Part shown: in pieces, positions 54,667-62,784 of the stretch
How positions within the stretch are numbered: the stretch's first letter is position 1
How the letters are laid out: each line of letters begins with the position of its first letter
DNA from: Nannocystis pusilla
GTDB lineage: Bacteria > Myxococcota_A > Polyangia > Nannocystales > Nannocystaceae
Assembly: GCF_026626665.1 (NCBI RefSeq)
Contig: NZ_JAPNKE010000002.1
Coordinates: 9,506,001 to 9,570,000, forward strand
Direction: 5' to 3'
DNA: 64,000 bases
Notes under the pieces: generated by a model
Database searches by the model: none
Told to the model about the DNA's origin: nothing
What the model saw: the letters and a program-made list of their open reading frames with translations, nothing else
Program-made: the position numbers and the translations under genes

Positions 54667-55053
54667 GATGCGCTGGGCGAACAGGATGTCGTTGCCGGCC
54701 GGGTCGCGCACGATCGTCTCGCGCATCTTATAAAAGGTGTCGCGCTGGGCGACGAGGCGCGGCCAGTCGCCGAGGGCGCGCTGGACGGCGGCGAGGTCGT
54801 CGACCTCGATGAACAGGGACGTGCGGCCCGGGCCGGGCGCGGCGCCGGGGATGTCGTCGCGGACCGAGGCGACGCTCTGCAGCATGACCTCGGTGCGGCC
54901 GGAGGTGAGGATGACGAAGCCGAGGCGATCGCCGTGCGGGACCTCCGCGGTGCGGGTGAAGCCGAGGCGGTCGACCCAGAAGGGCAGGCAGGCCTCGACC
55001 GAGTCGACGACGAGCACGGGGGTGATTCGCGTGAAGTTCACGCGCAGAGGCAT
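54661..55053 (-). CDS. Glyoxalase/bleomycin-resistance (VOC) superfamily protein
   Basis: A 130-residue VOC-fold protein: beta-alpha-beta-beta-beta halves with ITPVLVVDSVEACLPFWVDRLGF at the start, HGDRLGFVIL and TEVMLQSVASV in the first half, and TSLFIEVDDLAAV and RDPAGNDILFAQR in the second. The last strand has an Asn-Asp pair where active metal-binding members have Glu, so it may not be a classic glyoxalase. Substrate unknown. Unbroken. Confidence 0.85.
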   Translation of the reverse strand: MPLRVNFTRITPVLVVDSVEACLPFWVDRLGFTRTAEVPHGDRLGFVILTSGRTEVMLQSVASVRDDIPGAAPGPGRTSLFIEVDDLAAVQRALGDWPRLVAQRDTFYKMRETIVRDPAGNDILFAQRIG

Positions 55054-55132
55054 GCCACGGGCGACGGCGCGGGGATTGTAAAAATGGTGCGCAGGGCGTG
55101 AGACCGCGCGCGCGCGAATGGGGGCGCGGCGA

Positions 55133-55300
55133 GCTGGCCGAAGGGACATGTCGTCCGTCGAGCCCGCGCGCGGCCCCGATGGGCCACGGACGGCGAGTTC
55201 AGCGAGCCTTCCGTGGCCCGGCGGCGGCTCTGATGTGCCCCGGGTGTGAGACTGCGTGCGGGGAGAGGCGAACTGGCCGAAGGGACATGTCATGTCCCGC
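55133..55300. repeat. Two 14-nt repeat pairs upstream of the glyoxalase-fold gene
   Basis: GCTG-GCCGAAGGGA-CATG at 55133/55147 and ACTG-GCCGAAGGGA-CATG at 55272/55286 share the same 17-base core TGGCCGAAGGGACATGT, 139 bases apart. The gap 55054-55351 holds nothing else I can name. Confidence 0.75.
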
Positions 55301-55351
55301 GACGACGAGCGCTTCGACCTGCTCGCGCGACGCACAGGCGACGAGGCGAGG

Positions 55352-56090
55352 TCACACGTCTTGCCCGGTCGCCAGGGCGCGGGCGTAGGCGCCGGGGGTC
55401 AGGCCGCCGAGGGCCTGCATCTCGTGGATGAAGTGGGCCTGGTCGTGGTAGCCGAGCTCGCAGGCGAGGGCCGCGTGATCGCGGGGGGCGGCGCGCAGGG
55501 CCTGGACGGCGCGTTGCAGGCGGAGCGCGCGGGCCAGCTCCTTGGGCCCGACGCCGACGGCCTGGCGCACGCGGCGGGCGAGCGACTGGCGGGCCACGCC
55601 GAGAGAGTCCGCCAGCTCGGCGACGCTGGGCGGACGCGCCTGGGCCAGGGCGCGCGCGGCTCGCTGGACGAGCGGGTCGAGGGGATGGCGGCGGTGCTGC
55701 GTCAGTACGCTCGCGAGGTGGCGCACGCGGGCGGCCCTGTCGGGCAGCGTCGCCAGGACGTCGAGCAGCCGCGCCGCGGGCAGCCCGAGTTCGCCGGCGG
55801 GGACGCGCGCGTCGGTGATCGCGTCGGCGGGCCCGGCCAAGCACGCGCGCGGCCCCCGGGCGGAAGCGGACCGCGACGATCTCGCTGGGGCCGTCGGGCA
55901 CGACGAGCGCGCGCGTCATGGCGCCGACGACCTCGACGCGCGGGCTGCCGACGAGGTGGACGATCACGTCGATGCAGCCGTCGGGCAGCACGCGGTAGCT
56001 GCGGCCGTCCTGCGGCGCGTCGACCGAGCGGGTCCAGAAGGCGTCGACGACGTCGGCGAGCTCGCGCGGGGCCGGGTGCTCGCGGTACAC
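55352..56090 (-). CDS. AraC-family transcriptional regulator (one frame break)
   Basis: GTG 56090 starts the N-terminal domain typical of small AraC regulators (HPAPRELADVVDAFWTR; YRVLPDGCIDVIVHL; DGPSEIVAVRFRPGAA). Near 55846 a CG run (CGCGCGTGC) breaks the frame; the C-terminal HTH_18 domain continues (SVAELADSLGVARQSLARRV ... LACELGYHDQAHFIHEMQAL). The recognition pattern LGYxDQxHF is typical of the family. The three-base gap to the slyX stop upstream suggests one operon. Target unknown. Confidence 0.83.
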
Positions 56091-56093
56091 CGG

Positions 56094-56324
56094 CTACTCG
56101 ACCTCGTCGTCGAGCGCGGCGAGCACGTCGGCGGTGCTGGGCGGGCCGTCCGCGAGGTCGCCGCGGACGCGCGAGAGCTCGCGCTCGAGCACCTCGACCT
56201 TGGTGGTGAAGCGGCGCAGGACGGCGTCGAGGTCGTCGATGGTGCGCTCCTGGAACGCGAGCTTGACCTCGAGCTCGGTGATTCGCTGTTCGAGCCTGGC
56301 GATGTCGGCGTCGGTGGCGGGCAC
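56094..56324 (-). CDS. slyX: SlyX-like protein
   Basis: A 76-residue coiled-coil protein starting GTG 56324. It matches the SlyX family in RLEQRITELEVKLAFQERTI and the hydrophobic heptads that follow; family members are of unknown function. The C-terminus is acidic (ADVLAALDDEVE). It ends three bases before the AraC gene start and is the first gene of that operon. Divergent from the alpha/beta hydrolase. Confidence 0.82.
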   Translation of the reverse strand: MPATDADIARLEQRITELEVKLAFQERTIDDLDAVLRRFTTKVEVLERELSRVRGDLADGPPSTADVLAALDDEVE

Positions 56325-56470
56325 GGGCCCTCGGGATACGCGGGGCGCGCGGCGCGTGCAAGCGGGGACGGGTCCGCCCGCGCGCCTGGACGAGGGCCTG
56401 GCGCGTCGCGGCGAACGCGGCGGCGGGCGGGTTGAATCCCCCGGCGCGGGGCCTTAGGCTCGGAGCGCGC

Positions 56471-57318
56471 GTGCCCGAGTTCATCGACATCCTCGATCCC
56501 GTGGCCGGTGCGGGGATGGTCGGCCAGGTGCGGGTCGACCGGCGCCCCGGGCCGGACGGCGGCACGGCGCCGCCGCTCGTGATCCTCGGCGGCATGACGC
56601 AGACGCTGTCGAGCTGGGGCGGGCAGGTGCGGCCGCTGTCGGGGCAGCGGCCGGTGATCGTGTACGAGGCGCGCGGGCAGGGGCAGACGCGGCTCGACCT
56701 GCGCGACGTGACGCCGCCGGTCCACGTCGAGGACTTCGAGCGCCTGCTCGACGCGCTCGGCGTGGCCGGGCAAGTCGACCTGTGCGGCTTCTCGTTCGGC
56801 GGGCGGATCGCCCTGGCGATCGCGGCGGAGCGGCCCGAGCGGGTGCGCCGGCTGGTGCTCTCGGGCGTCAGCGCCGGCCGCGGCGCGCTCGGTCGCGTGA
56901 TCGTCCGCGCCTGGCGCGAGGCGCTCCGGACCGGCGACCTCGAGGCGCTGGCGTGGATCAGCCTCGGCGACACTCTCGGGCCGCGCTACCTCGAGGCCAA
57001 CGAGGCGGTGCTCGAGGCGTTCGTCAAGGCGACGGTCCAGCGCAACACGTACGCGGGGATCTCGGCTTTGTTCACGCAGACCCTGGACGACGGCGCGGAC
57101 TCGCCGTGGGCGCCGCTCCAGCGGCGCCGCGGGTGCAGGCGCCGACGCTGCTGCTGGCCGGGGCGCTCGACCGCCTGGCGCCCGCCGGCGAGCTCGACGC
57201 GCTGGCGGCGGCCTTCCCGGCCCGGGCCCGCGCCGAGGTGCTGCCCGACGTCGGCCACACCGTCGCCATCGAGGCGGCCGAGCGCTGGCGCGCGCTCGTG
57301 CTCGAGTTCCTGGCCTGA
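56471..57318 (+). CDS. Alpha/beta-hydrolase fold protein (one frame break)
   Basis: GTG 56471, with GGAG seven bases before it, starts VPEFIDILDP. The fold is clear: oxyanion region VILGGMTQTLSSWGGQ, nucleophile elbow LCGFSFGGRIALAIA (GxSxG), acid in LAGALDRLAP and catalytic His in DVGHTVAIE. The last two are only reached after a break at about 57121 (CCAGCGGC for CCAGGCGGC, one G lost). It is probably a small esterase or lactonase; the substrate is not deducible. Its stop is five bases before a CATG array that leads into aroC. Confidence 0.82.
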
Positions 57319-57322
57319 AACA

Positions 57323-57364
57323 CATGGCATGAAGGACATGTTCCTCGAGGCATTATGAGCGGCA
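57323..57364. repeat. 14-nt periodic array before aroC, 3 units
   Basis: CATG at 57323 and 57337, and CATT at 57351, with spacers GCATGAAGGA and TTCCTCGAGG. The aroC start codon (57355) is the fifth base of the last unit, so the array forms the whole leader of aroC, including its ribosome site (GGA/GAGG). Confidence 0.8.
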
Positions 57365-58467
57365 ACACTTTCGGCCATGTCTTTCGGGTCACGACCTTCG
57401 GCGAGTCGCACGGCGGCGGGCTCGGGGTCGTCGTCGACGGCTGCCCGGCCGGCCACCCGTTCCCGCACGCGCGCATCGCCGAGCAGATGGCGCGCCGGCG
57501 CCCGGGCCAGGGCAAGCTGACGTCGGCCCGCCAGGAGGCCGACGCGGTCCAGGTCTACAGCGGCCTCGACCCCGAGACGGGGCGCACCCTCGGCACGCCG
57601 ATCATGATGATGGTCGGCAACAGCGACGCCCGCAGCCACCACTACGACGACCTGGCGGCGCTGTACCGGCCGTCGCACGCGGACTACACCTACGACGCCC
57701 GCTACGGCCTGCGCGCGGTGGCCGGCGGCGGGCGGGCGTCGGCGCGCGAGACGGTGGGCCGGGTCGCGGCGGGGACGCTGGCGGAGGACCTGCTGCAGGC
57801 GCTGCACGGGGTCGAGATCGTGGCGTGGGTGGCGGCCGTCGGCGACGTCGAGCTGCCGACGATCGACGAGGCGACGCTGACGCGCGCGCAGGTCGACGCC
57901 AGCGCGGTGCGCTGTCCCGAGGGACATGTCGCAGAGGCCATGACGGCGGTGATCGAGGCGGCGCGCAAGCAGGGCGACACGGTCGGCGGGGTGGTCCGCT
58001 GCGTGGTGCGCGGGGTGCCGGCGGGCTGGGGCGCGCCGGTGTTCGACAAGCTGACCGCCGACCTGGCCAAGGCGATGATGAGCCTGCCGGCCAGCCGCGG
58101 CTTCGAGGTCGGCGACGGCTTCGCGGCGACGAAGCTGCGCGGCTCGCAGCACAACGACCCCTTCGTCAAAGACGCGGAGAGCGGGCAGATCCGGACCACC
58201 ACCAATCACTCGGGCGGGATCCAGGGCGGGATCAGCAACGGCGAGGCGATCCGCCTGGCCGTGGCGTTCAAGCCGGTGGCGACGATCTTCCAGCCGCAGC
58301 AGACGGTGAGCCGCGCCGGCGAGGCGGTGACCTTCCAGGCCCGCGGGCGCCACGACCCGTGCGTGCTGCCGCGGGCGGTGCCGATGGTCGAGGCGATGGC
58401 GGCGCTGGTCCTGTGCGACCACATGCTGCGCGCCCGCCTGGCGACGATGGACGGGCTGCGGCGATGA
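57355..58467 (+). CDS. aroC: Chorismate synthase
   Basis: A 370-residue chorismate synthase, the last shared step of aromatic amino acid synthesis (5-enolpyruvylshikimate-3-phosphate to chorismate, reduced flavin needed). Signatures are complete: FGESHGGGLGVVVDGCP at the start, GRASARET, SHADYTYDARYG, MMSLPASRGFEVGDGF and NHSGGIQGGISNGEAIRLAV. Unbroken. Around residues 189-198 the DNA is a three-unit repeat array, giving CPEGHVAEAM where other enzymes have a similar-length but unrelated stretch. It overlaps the next gene by four bases (ATGA). Confidence 0.95.
   Translation: MSGNTFGHVFRVTTFGESHGGGLGVVVDGCPAGHPFPHARIAEQMARRRPGQGKLTSARQEADAVQVYSGLDPETGRTLGTPIMMMVGNSDARSHHYDDLAALYRPSHADYTYDARYGLRAVAGGGRASARETVGRVAAGTLAEDLLQALHGVEIVAWVAAVGDVELPTIDEATLTRAQVDASAVRCPEGHVAEAMTAVIEAARKQGDTVGGVVRCVVRGVPAGWGAPVFDKLTADLAKAMMSLPASRGFEVGDGFAATKLRGSQHNDPFVKDAESGQIRTTTNHSGGIQGGISNGEAIRLAVAFKPVATIFQPQQTVSRAGEAVTFQARGRHDPCVLPRAVPMVEAMAALVLCDHMLRARLATMDGLRR
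57911..57952. repeat. 14-nt periodic array inside aroC, 3 units
   Basis: GCTG at 57911, CATG at 57925 and CATG at 57939 with spacers TCCCGAGGGA and TCGCAGAGGC, in the aroC coding sequence, read as CPEGH and EAM. The surrounding protein keeps its normal length. Confidence 0.8.
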
Positions 58468-59153
58468 CGGACGAGTCCCCCGAGGCGCGCCGGCGGGCGT
58501 TCCGCGTGGTCTCCGGGGGCGAGGCGCGGCCGGCGTTGCCGCCAGGGCCGATGGTGATCGACGCGCCGCCGGAGGCGGTGACGGGCGAACCTGTCTTCAT
58601 GGACATGCCCGGAGGGCCACGTGTGCTGGCGCCCGGAGCCCCGCAGTCGCCCGGGACGGCGCCGCTGGAGATCGCGCGGCACCTGCGGATGGGCGAGGCG
58701 CTGGTGTGGTGGGACGCGAAGGCGGGCTACGACCTGCGGCCGCTGGCGTGGATCGGGGGCATCAGCGCGGCGGTGCTGCTGGTGGCCAGCCTGCTGGCGC
58801 CGGAGTTCTGGGACCAGCCGTTCGCCGATCTGTGGCGGCCGATCGCGGTGCTGCTGTCGCCGATGCTGCTGTGGCTGGTGCGCGAGCAGTTCAGCCAGCG
58901 GGCGATCCTCGTCACCGACACGGCGATCCTCGAGGTGCCCCGCCGCGGGGAGCCGCAGCGGCTGCAGTTCTCGGCGGTGCAGCGAGTGAGCCGCGACCTG
59001 CTGACCGGCGGGGTGGTGCTCACCGGGAAGCTCTCCGATCGCGTGCCCGCGAGCCTGGTCGACCGGGCCCGCGTGGCGATCGCGTCGCAGCGCAAGGGAG
59101 CGTTGCGCAGCCAGGCGGAGCGGCCCGACGACCCGCTGCGCTTCATGGGCTGA
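58464..59153 (+). CDS. Membrane protein with bacterial PH-like domain
   Basis: A 229-residue protein translationally coupled to aroC (ATG 58464 overlaps its stop). After a Pro-rich N-terminus, two membrane helices (WIGGISAAVLLVASLLAP and LWRPIAVLLSPMLLWLV) are followed by a bPH-like strand-rich part (QRAILVTDTAILEVPRRG, RLQFSAVQRVSRDLLTGGVV). Domains like this bind lipids or partners at the membrane. A 14-nt repeat run lies in its 5' part (58590, 58604, 58618), giving VFMDMPGGPR. Unrelated to aromatic synthesis as far as I can see. Confidence 0.7.
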   Translation: MTDESPEARRRAFRVVSGGEARPALPPGPMVIDAPPEAVTGEPVFMDMPGGPRVLAPGAPQSPGTAPLEIARHLRMGEALVWWDAKAGYDLRPLAWIGGISAAVLLVASLLAPEFWDQPFADLWRPIAVLLSPMLLWLVREQFSQRAILVTDTAILEVPRRGEPQRLQFSAVQRVSRDLLTGGVVLTGKLSDRVPASLVDRARVAIASQRKGALRSQAERPDDPLRFMG

Positions 59154-59604
59154 CGCGGCGGTCGGGGCGCGAGTGAATCGCGGCGGTCGGGGCGAGGTTC
59201 GACCGGGGCGGTAGAAGTGCTCGTGGCCGAAGAAGCCCCGCCCGGCGCAGGTCCCCGCGGCGGGCTCGCCGGCGCTGCGCGTCGGCACGAAGCTGCAGTG
59301 TCACGAGCGAGGTCGCCGAGCGCATTCGTGGGACCGGGATGAGCGTCGCGCTGGCGAGGCTCCGAGCATCGGAGGCGTTCATGACGGTCGGTGCGGTCGG
59401 GCGAATGTCGGGATTGCGCAGAGCGGCGCCGGCCGGACTGAACCGCGCTGGCCGCTCCCGCTGGCCCGAGGCAGCGATGTGGATCAGAGAAGATCGAAGG
59501 CTTCCACGGATGTGGGCGTCCAAGGTTTGTTCGCAAACGCGCGGTTGCGAGCGAAAATGCTAGAACATGTCCCATTTTTGCCTATCAAATCATAGTTTCA
59601 CGCC
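59154..59604. other. Gap without a supported gene
   Basis: No coding frame here shows family features. The right end (from about 59560) turns AT-rich, with CATG at 59569 followed by TCCCATTTTT, as expected for the promoter and leader of the lipoprotein gene. Confidence 0.5.
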
Positions 59605-61020
59605 TTGACGCATGGACAAACCTTTATCAGACTCGAGCACCATGCTGCCGCTTCGCTCGCCCTGGCCTCTGCCGTTGCTCGTTTTGCGCCGCTCGTACTG
59701 GCGGGCGGGGGTTGCAATCGCACCGGCGATCCCCTGATTCCGGAGACGGTGCTCGGGCACTGCACTTATAAAAATCGATTCTCCGATCGGACCGAGTGTC
59801 GTGAATACCGCGGCGACCGCTGGGACGAGGCGGGGGCGAGCGCGGACTGTGGTGAGTGGGGCGCGGAGCTCGAGGGCGGGGCGTGCGAATACGAGGACAT
59901 CCTCGGCGCCTGCGTGCTCGGCGATCCGGAGCGGGTGATCCGCGTCGTCGTGCCCGGGGCCGACGCCGGTGATTGTCGGCAGCAGGAGCGGGGTTGCGAG
60001 ATCTTCGGCGGCGGGATCTTCGTGCCCGGGCCGGTGTGCGGCGGCGAAGATCTGCCCGACCCGGTCGAGGGCAACGTGTTCCAGTGGCCGGTGCTCGAGT
60101 GCAAGCAGCCGCTGGACGGCGAGCCGGCGGGGCAGGGCGAGGGCGGCGATGTCTGCACGTGGTCGATGATCTCGGGCTGCACCGAGCCGGGGCGCGACTT
60201 CTCGGCGTACGCGTCGTGCGACATGGTGCGGACGCAGCGGCCGTACTCGGCCCAGCCGACGCCGCAGCCGGAGGTCGAGGACCCGCGGCTCGGCGACGCG
60301 GCCTACGCGGAGGAGCTGGCGTGGGTGACGGAGCAGGTGTCGGCGTGCGCGTGCGTGTGCTGCCATCAGACGAGCCTGACGCCCGACGGGGCGGCGATCT
60401 GGGACCTCGAGGCGCCCGGCAATTGGATCAACACGTTCACGCCGTACGGGCTGGCGTTCGCCGGCGGGTTCCTCGATTCGTCGCTGCTCGGGGCCTATCC
60501 GGCCGCCGAGAACAACGGCTTCGACCGCGCGAGCACCGGGCTGCCGACGACCGATCCGGAGCGCATGCGGGCGTTCTTCGCGGCGGAGCTCGAGCACCGC
60601 GGGTTGTCGCCCGAGGACTTCGCCGACGCCGACCCGACGCCGGCGCCGTTCTATCAGCAGTACCTGTTCGAGCCGCAGGTCTGCGCCGAGGGCGAGGGTG
60701 TGGCGGCCGACGGCACGATCACGTGGGAAGGCGGCAGCGCCCGCTACGTTTACGTGCTGGCCGCCGACGCGCCGAACCCCGGGGTGCCGCCGAACCTCGA
60801 CCTGCCCGAAGGGACGCTCTGGCGCGTGGAGGTGCCGTGGGACAGCTCGCCGATGCCGAGCCGCAGCGTCCGCTACGGCCAGCTTCCCGAAGGGGCGCGC
60901 CAGGCGTTCCCGAAGGACGGTTCGCCGGCGGTGCTGAAGGCGGGGAGCACGTATTATCTGTATGTGCTGGCCGACATCGGCGTGCCGATCACCCGCTGCC
61001 TGTTTGATTATGGGGGGTGA
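59605..61020 (+). CDS. Cys-rich lipoprotein with a CXXCH motif
   Basis: The frame is open from 59605 (TTG), with a signal peptide-like HHAAASLALASAVARFAPLVLAGGGC ending in a lipobox (AGGGC); the start is uncertain because an ATG at 59643 is in another frame. The mature protein is Cys-rich (CTYKNRFSDRTECREY, LECKQPLDGE). It has CVCCHQTSLTPDG, which fits the CXXCH heme-attachment pattern, but I see no other cytochrome c feature except a possible Met later; it may just be structural Cys. The C-terminal third is beta-rich (STYYLYVLADIGVPITRCLFDYGG). Function unknown; envelope location likely. Confidence 0.65.
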   Translation: MTHGQTFIRLEHHAAASLALASAVARFAPLVLAGGGCNRTGDPLIPETVLGHCTYKNRFSDRTECREYRGDRWDEAGASADCGEWGAELEGGACEYEDILGACVLGDPERVIRVVVPGADAGDCRQQERGCEIFGGGIFVPGPVCGGEDLPDPVEGNVFQWPVLECKQPLDGEPAGQGEGGDVCTWSMISGCTEPGRDFSAYASCDMVRTQRPYSAQPTPQPEVEDPRLGDAAYAEELAWVTEQVSACACVCCHQTSLTPDGAAIWDLEAPGNWINTFTPYGLAFAGGFLDSSLLGAYPAAENNGFDRASTGLPTTDPERMRAFFAAELEHRGLSPEDFADADPTPAPFYQQYLFEPQVCAEGEGVAADGTITWEGGSARYVYVLAADAPNPGVPPNLDLPEGTLWRVEVPWDSSPMPSRSVRYGQLPEGARQAFPKDGSPAVLKAGSTYYLYVLADIGVPITRCLFDYGG

Positions 61021-61033
61021 GCCGCGAGCGCCG

Positions 61034-61060
61034 GGCGCCGTCCGCGAGGCGGGCGGCGCC
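61034..61060 (+). terminator. Strong terminator-like hairpin
   Basis: GGCGCCGTCCGC (61034-61045) pairs with GCGGGCGGCGCC (61049-61060), 12 pairs with one T-G wobble and a GAG loop, 14 bases after the lipoprotein stop. No T-run. Confidence 0.65.
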
Positions 61061-61706
61061 TCGTCGGTGGGAGCAGGCGCGATTCGGGTGCGATGATCGT
61101 CGGTCGCCGCCTGCGAAGAAGTGGGGTGGCGTTCGTCGGGAGGATGCGCGGGAGCTCGTCGCTTCATCGAGGTGTCGACGAGCTGCTGCTCGTTCGGGCG
61201 TTCGCGCTCACCCCGAAGCTCGCGGGCGGGCGGACTGATGCGCTTGTACACGGTACAGCCGGACACGGCGGGCCACCTCGAAGCCTCCGCGACAGGTCGC
61301 ACTCGAGCCGGTGGGGTGGGAGGCCGGTGACGTCGCCTGTCTGCGGTGGTGGCGGGTCAAGCCCGCGGTGAGCTGTGAGCGGATCTCCGTCGATGCGGCG
61401 GCGAGCCGCGCGCCGCTCGTCTTGAAGGAGAGCGAGGTGTCGGCGGTACCGGCGATCGAGGACTGCAGGGCTCCGGTGGGTGGATGATGATCGGCCGGTC
61501 GCTGCTCGCAATGAGCCGAGGCGCGGCGAGCGGCGCGCCGCTCTCGTGAATGCCGGCGGGCGGACCGCCGTGCGCTCACCGTTGATGCTTTTTGACTTCG
61601 TCGGTGATCGCGTCGCGGTCGCTGACGTAGCCTGCCGAGGTCGGTGATGCCCCCCGTCCTCGCGCGCACCTCCACTGCTCCCGCCCGCCGCGGCTGCGCG
61701 CCAGGA
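61061..61706. other. Gap without a supported gene
   Basis: About 650 bases in which I see no family-like protein on either strand. It contains two near-copies of a GC-rich segment, GCCGCGCGCCGCTC near 61404 and GCGGCGCGCCGCTC near 61530, whose role is not clear. It may hold the promoter of the zincin lipoprotein operon. Confidence 0.45.
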
Positions 61707-61748
61707 CATGTCGTCAAGGGCATGTTCTATAAGACATGTAGCTTGCTG
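61707..61748. repeat. 14-nt periodic CATG array giving a start codon, 3 units
   Basis: CATG at 61707, 61721 and 61735, exactly 14 bases apart (spacers TCGTCAAGGG, TTCTATAAGA). The ATG at 61722, inside the second unit, is the only suitable start for the zincin lipoprotein, with AAGGG just before it. Confidence 0.8.
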
Positions 61749-62784
61749 CTGCTCGGCTGCCTCGAGACGGCCGAGACGCGCGGGCGGCAGGTCGAGGTCG
61801 AGGCCGACGCACCTTTGAAAATGTGCGCGGGGACGCTCGAGCACATGGACCGCTTCGTGGAGCGGTTCGCCGAGGAGATCGGGCTGCCGCTGTCGGACGA
61901 GCCGTGGATCACGTTCCGCTGGATGACGCCGGAGCACTACGCGCGGCGCAACCCGTGCGGGGGGATGCCGGCGTGCGCGGTGATCCGCACGGTCTACGCC
62001 AGCCAGATGCCGCACGAGCACGAGCTGGTCCACTCGGCGGCGAGCGACCTCGGGCTGGCGCACCCGTTCTTCGTCGAGGGGCTGGCGATGGCGTTCGAGG
62101 GCGGGGCGCGCGACGCGGAGCCGACCGACGACGAGCCGCAGCCGGACGCGGAGGTCGAGCCGGCGCCGCGGGTGCTGGCGGCGCTGCGCGACCGCTCGAG
62201 CTGGCTGCCGGGCGAGTACTATTTCATCGCCGGGGCGTTCACGCGCTACTTGATCGACCGCTTCGGGCTGCGGCAACACCTCGAGTTCTATCGCCGCACC
62301 TGGTACGCCGACCCGTACCGCGCGCTGGCCCGCGAGTTCCGCTCGGTGTTCGGGGCGACGCTCGAGGAGGTGGTCGCCGACTTCGAGGCCGAGCGGGCGG
62401 ACTGCCACTATTCGGCGTACCGCTTCAAGCTGCTCGAATGCGAGGCGCCCGAGGTGGCGTGGGACGGCGAGCGGCTGGCTCGCTGGTTCACCCTCGATTG
62501 CGACGACGCGGCGGCGGTCGGCGAGGCCGGCGTCCACGTGCGGACTGTCCATGGCTTCGAGGTCGCGGCGGCCGGGCGTTTTCGAGATCGAGCTGCGAGG
62601 CGACCCGACCGTGCGCGCGGCGATCGGCAGCTGCGGCGGCTGCGAGCGCGCGATGCTGGCCCGCCTGCGCTCCGGCGAGGTGCAGGAGACGGGGCTCGCG
62701 GCAGGGCAGTACTTCCTGCGCGCGGAGACCGACGCACGCGAGCCGGTGACGTTCGCGGTGGTGATGGAGCGGATCGGCGAATGA
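61722..62784 (+). CDS. Zincin-type metalloprotease lipoprotein (one frame break)
   Basis: ATG 61722, created within the CATG array, gives a very short signal peptide MFYKTCSLLLLGC with lipobox LLGC. The zinc motif HELVH follows PHEHELVHSAAS, and the third ligand is probably Glu in FFVEGLAMAFEGG, as in gluzincin MA-clan peptidases. Near 62580 an extra T (CGTTTTCGAG) breaks the frame; the protein resumes FEIELRGDPTV and runs to TGA 62784. The stop overlaps the start of the next gene (ATGA), so the two form an operon. A secreted or envelope peptidase is inferred. Confidence 0.7.
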
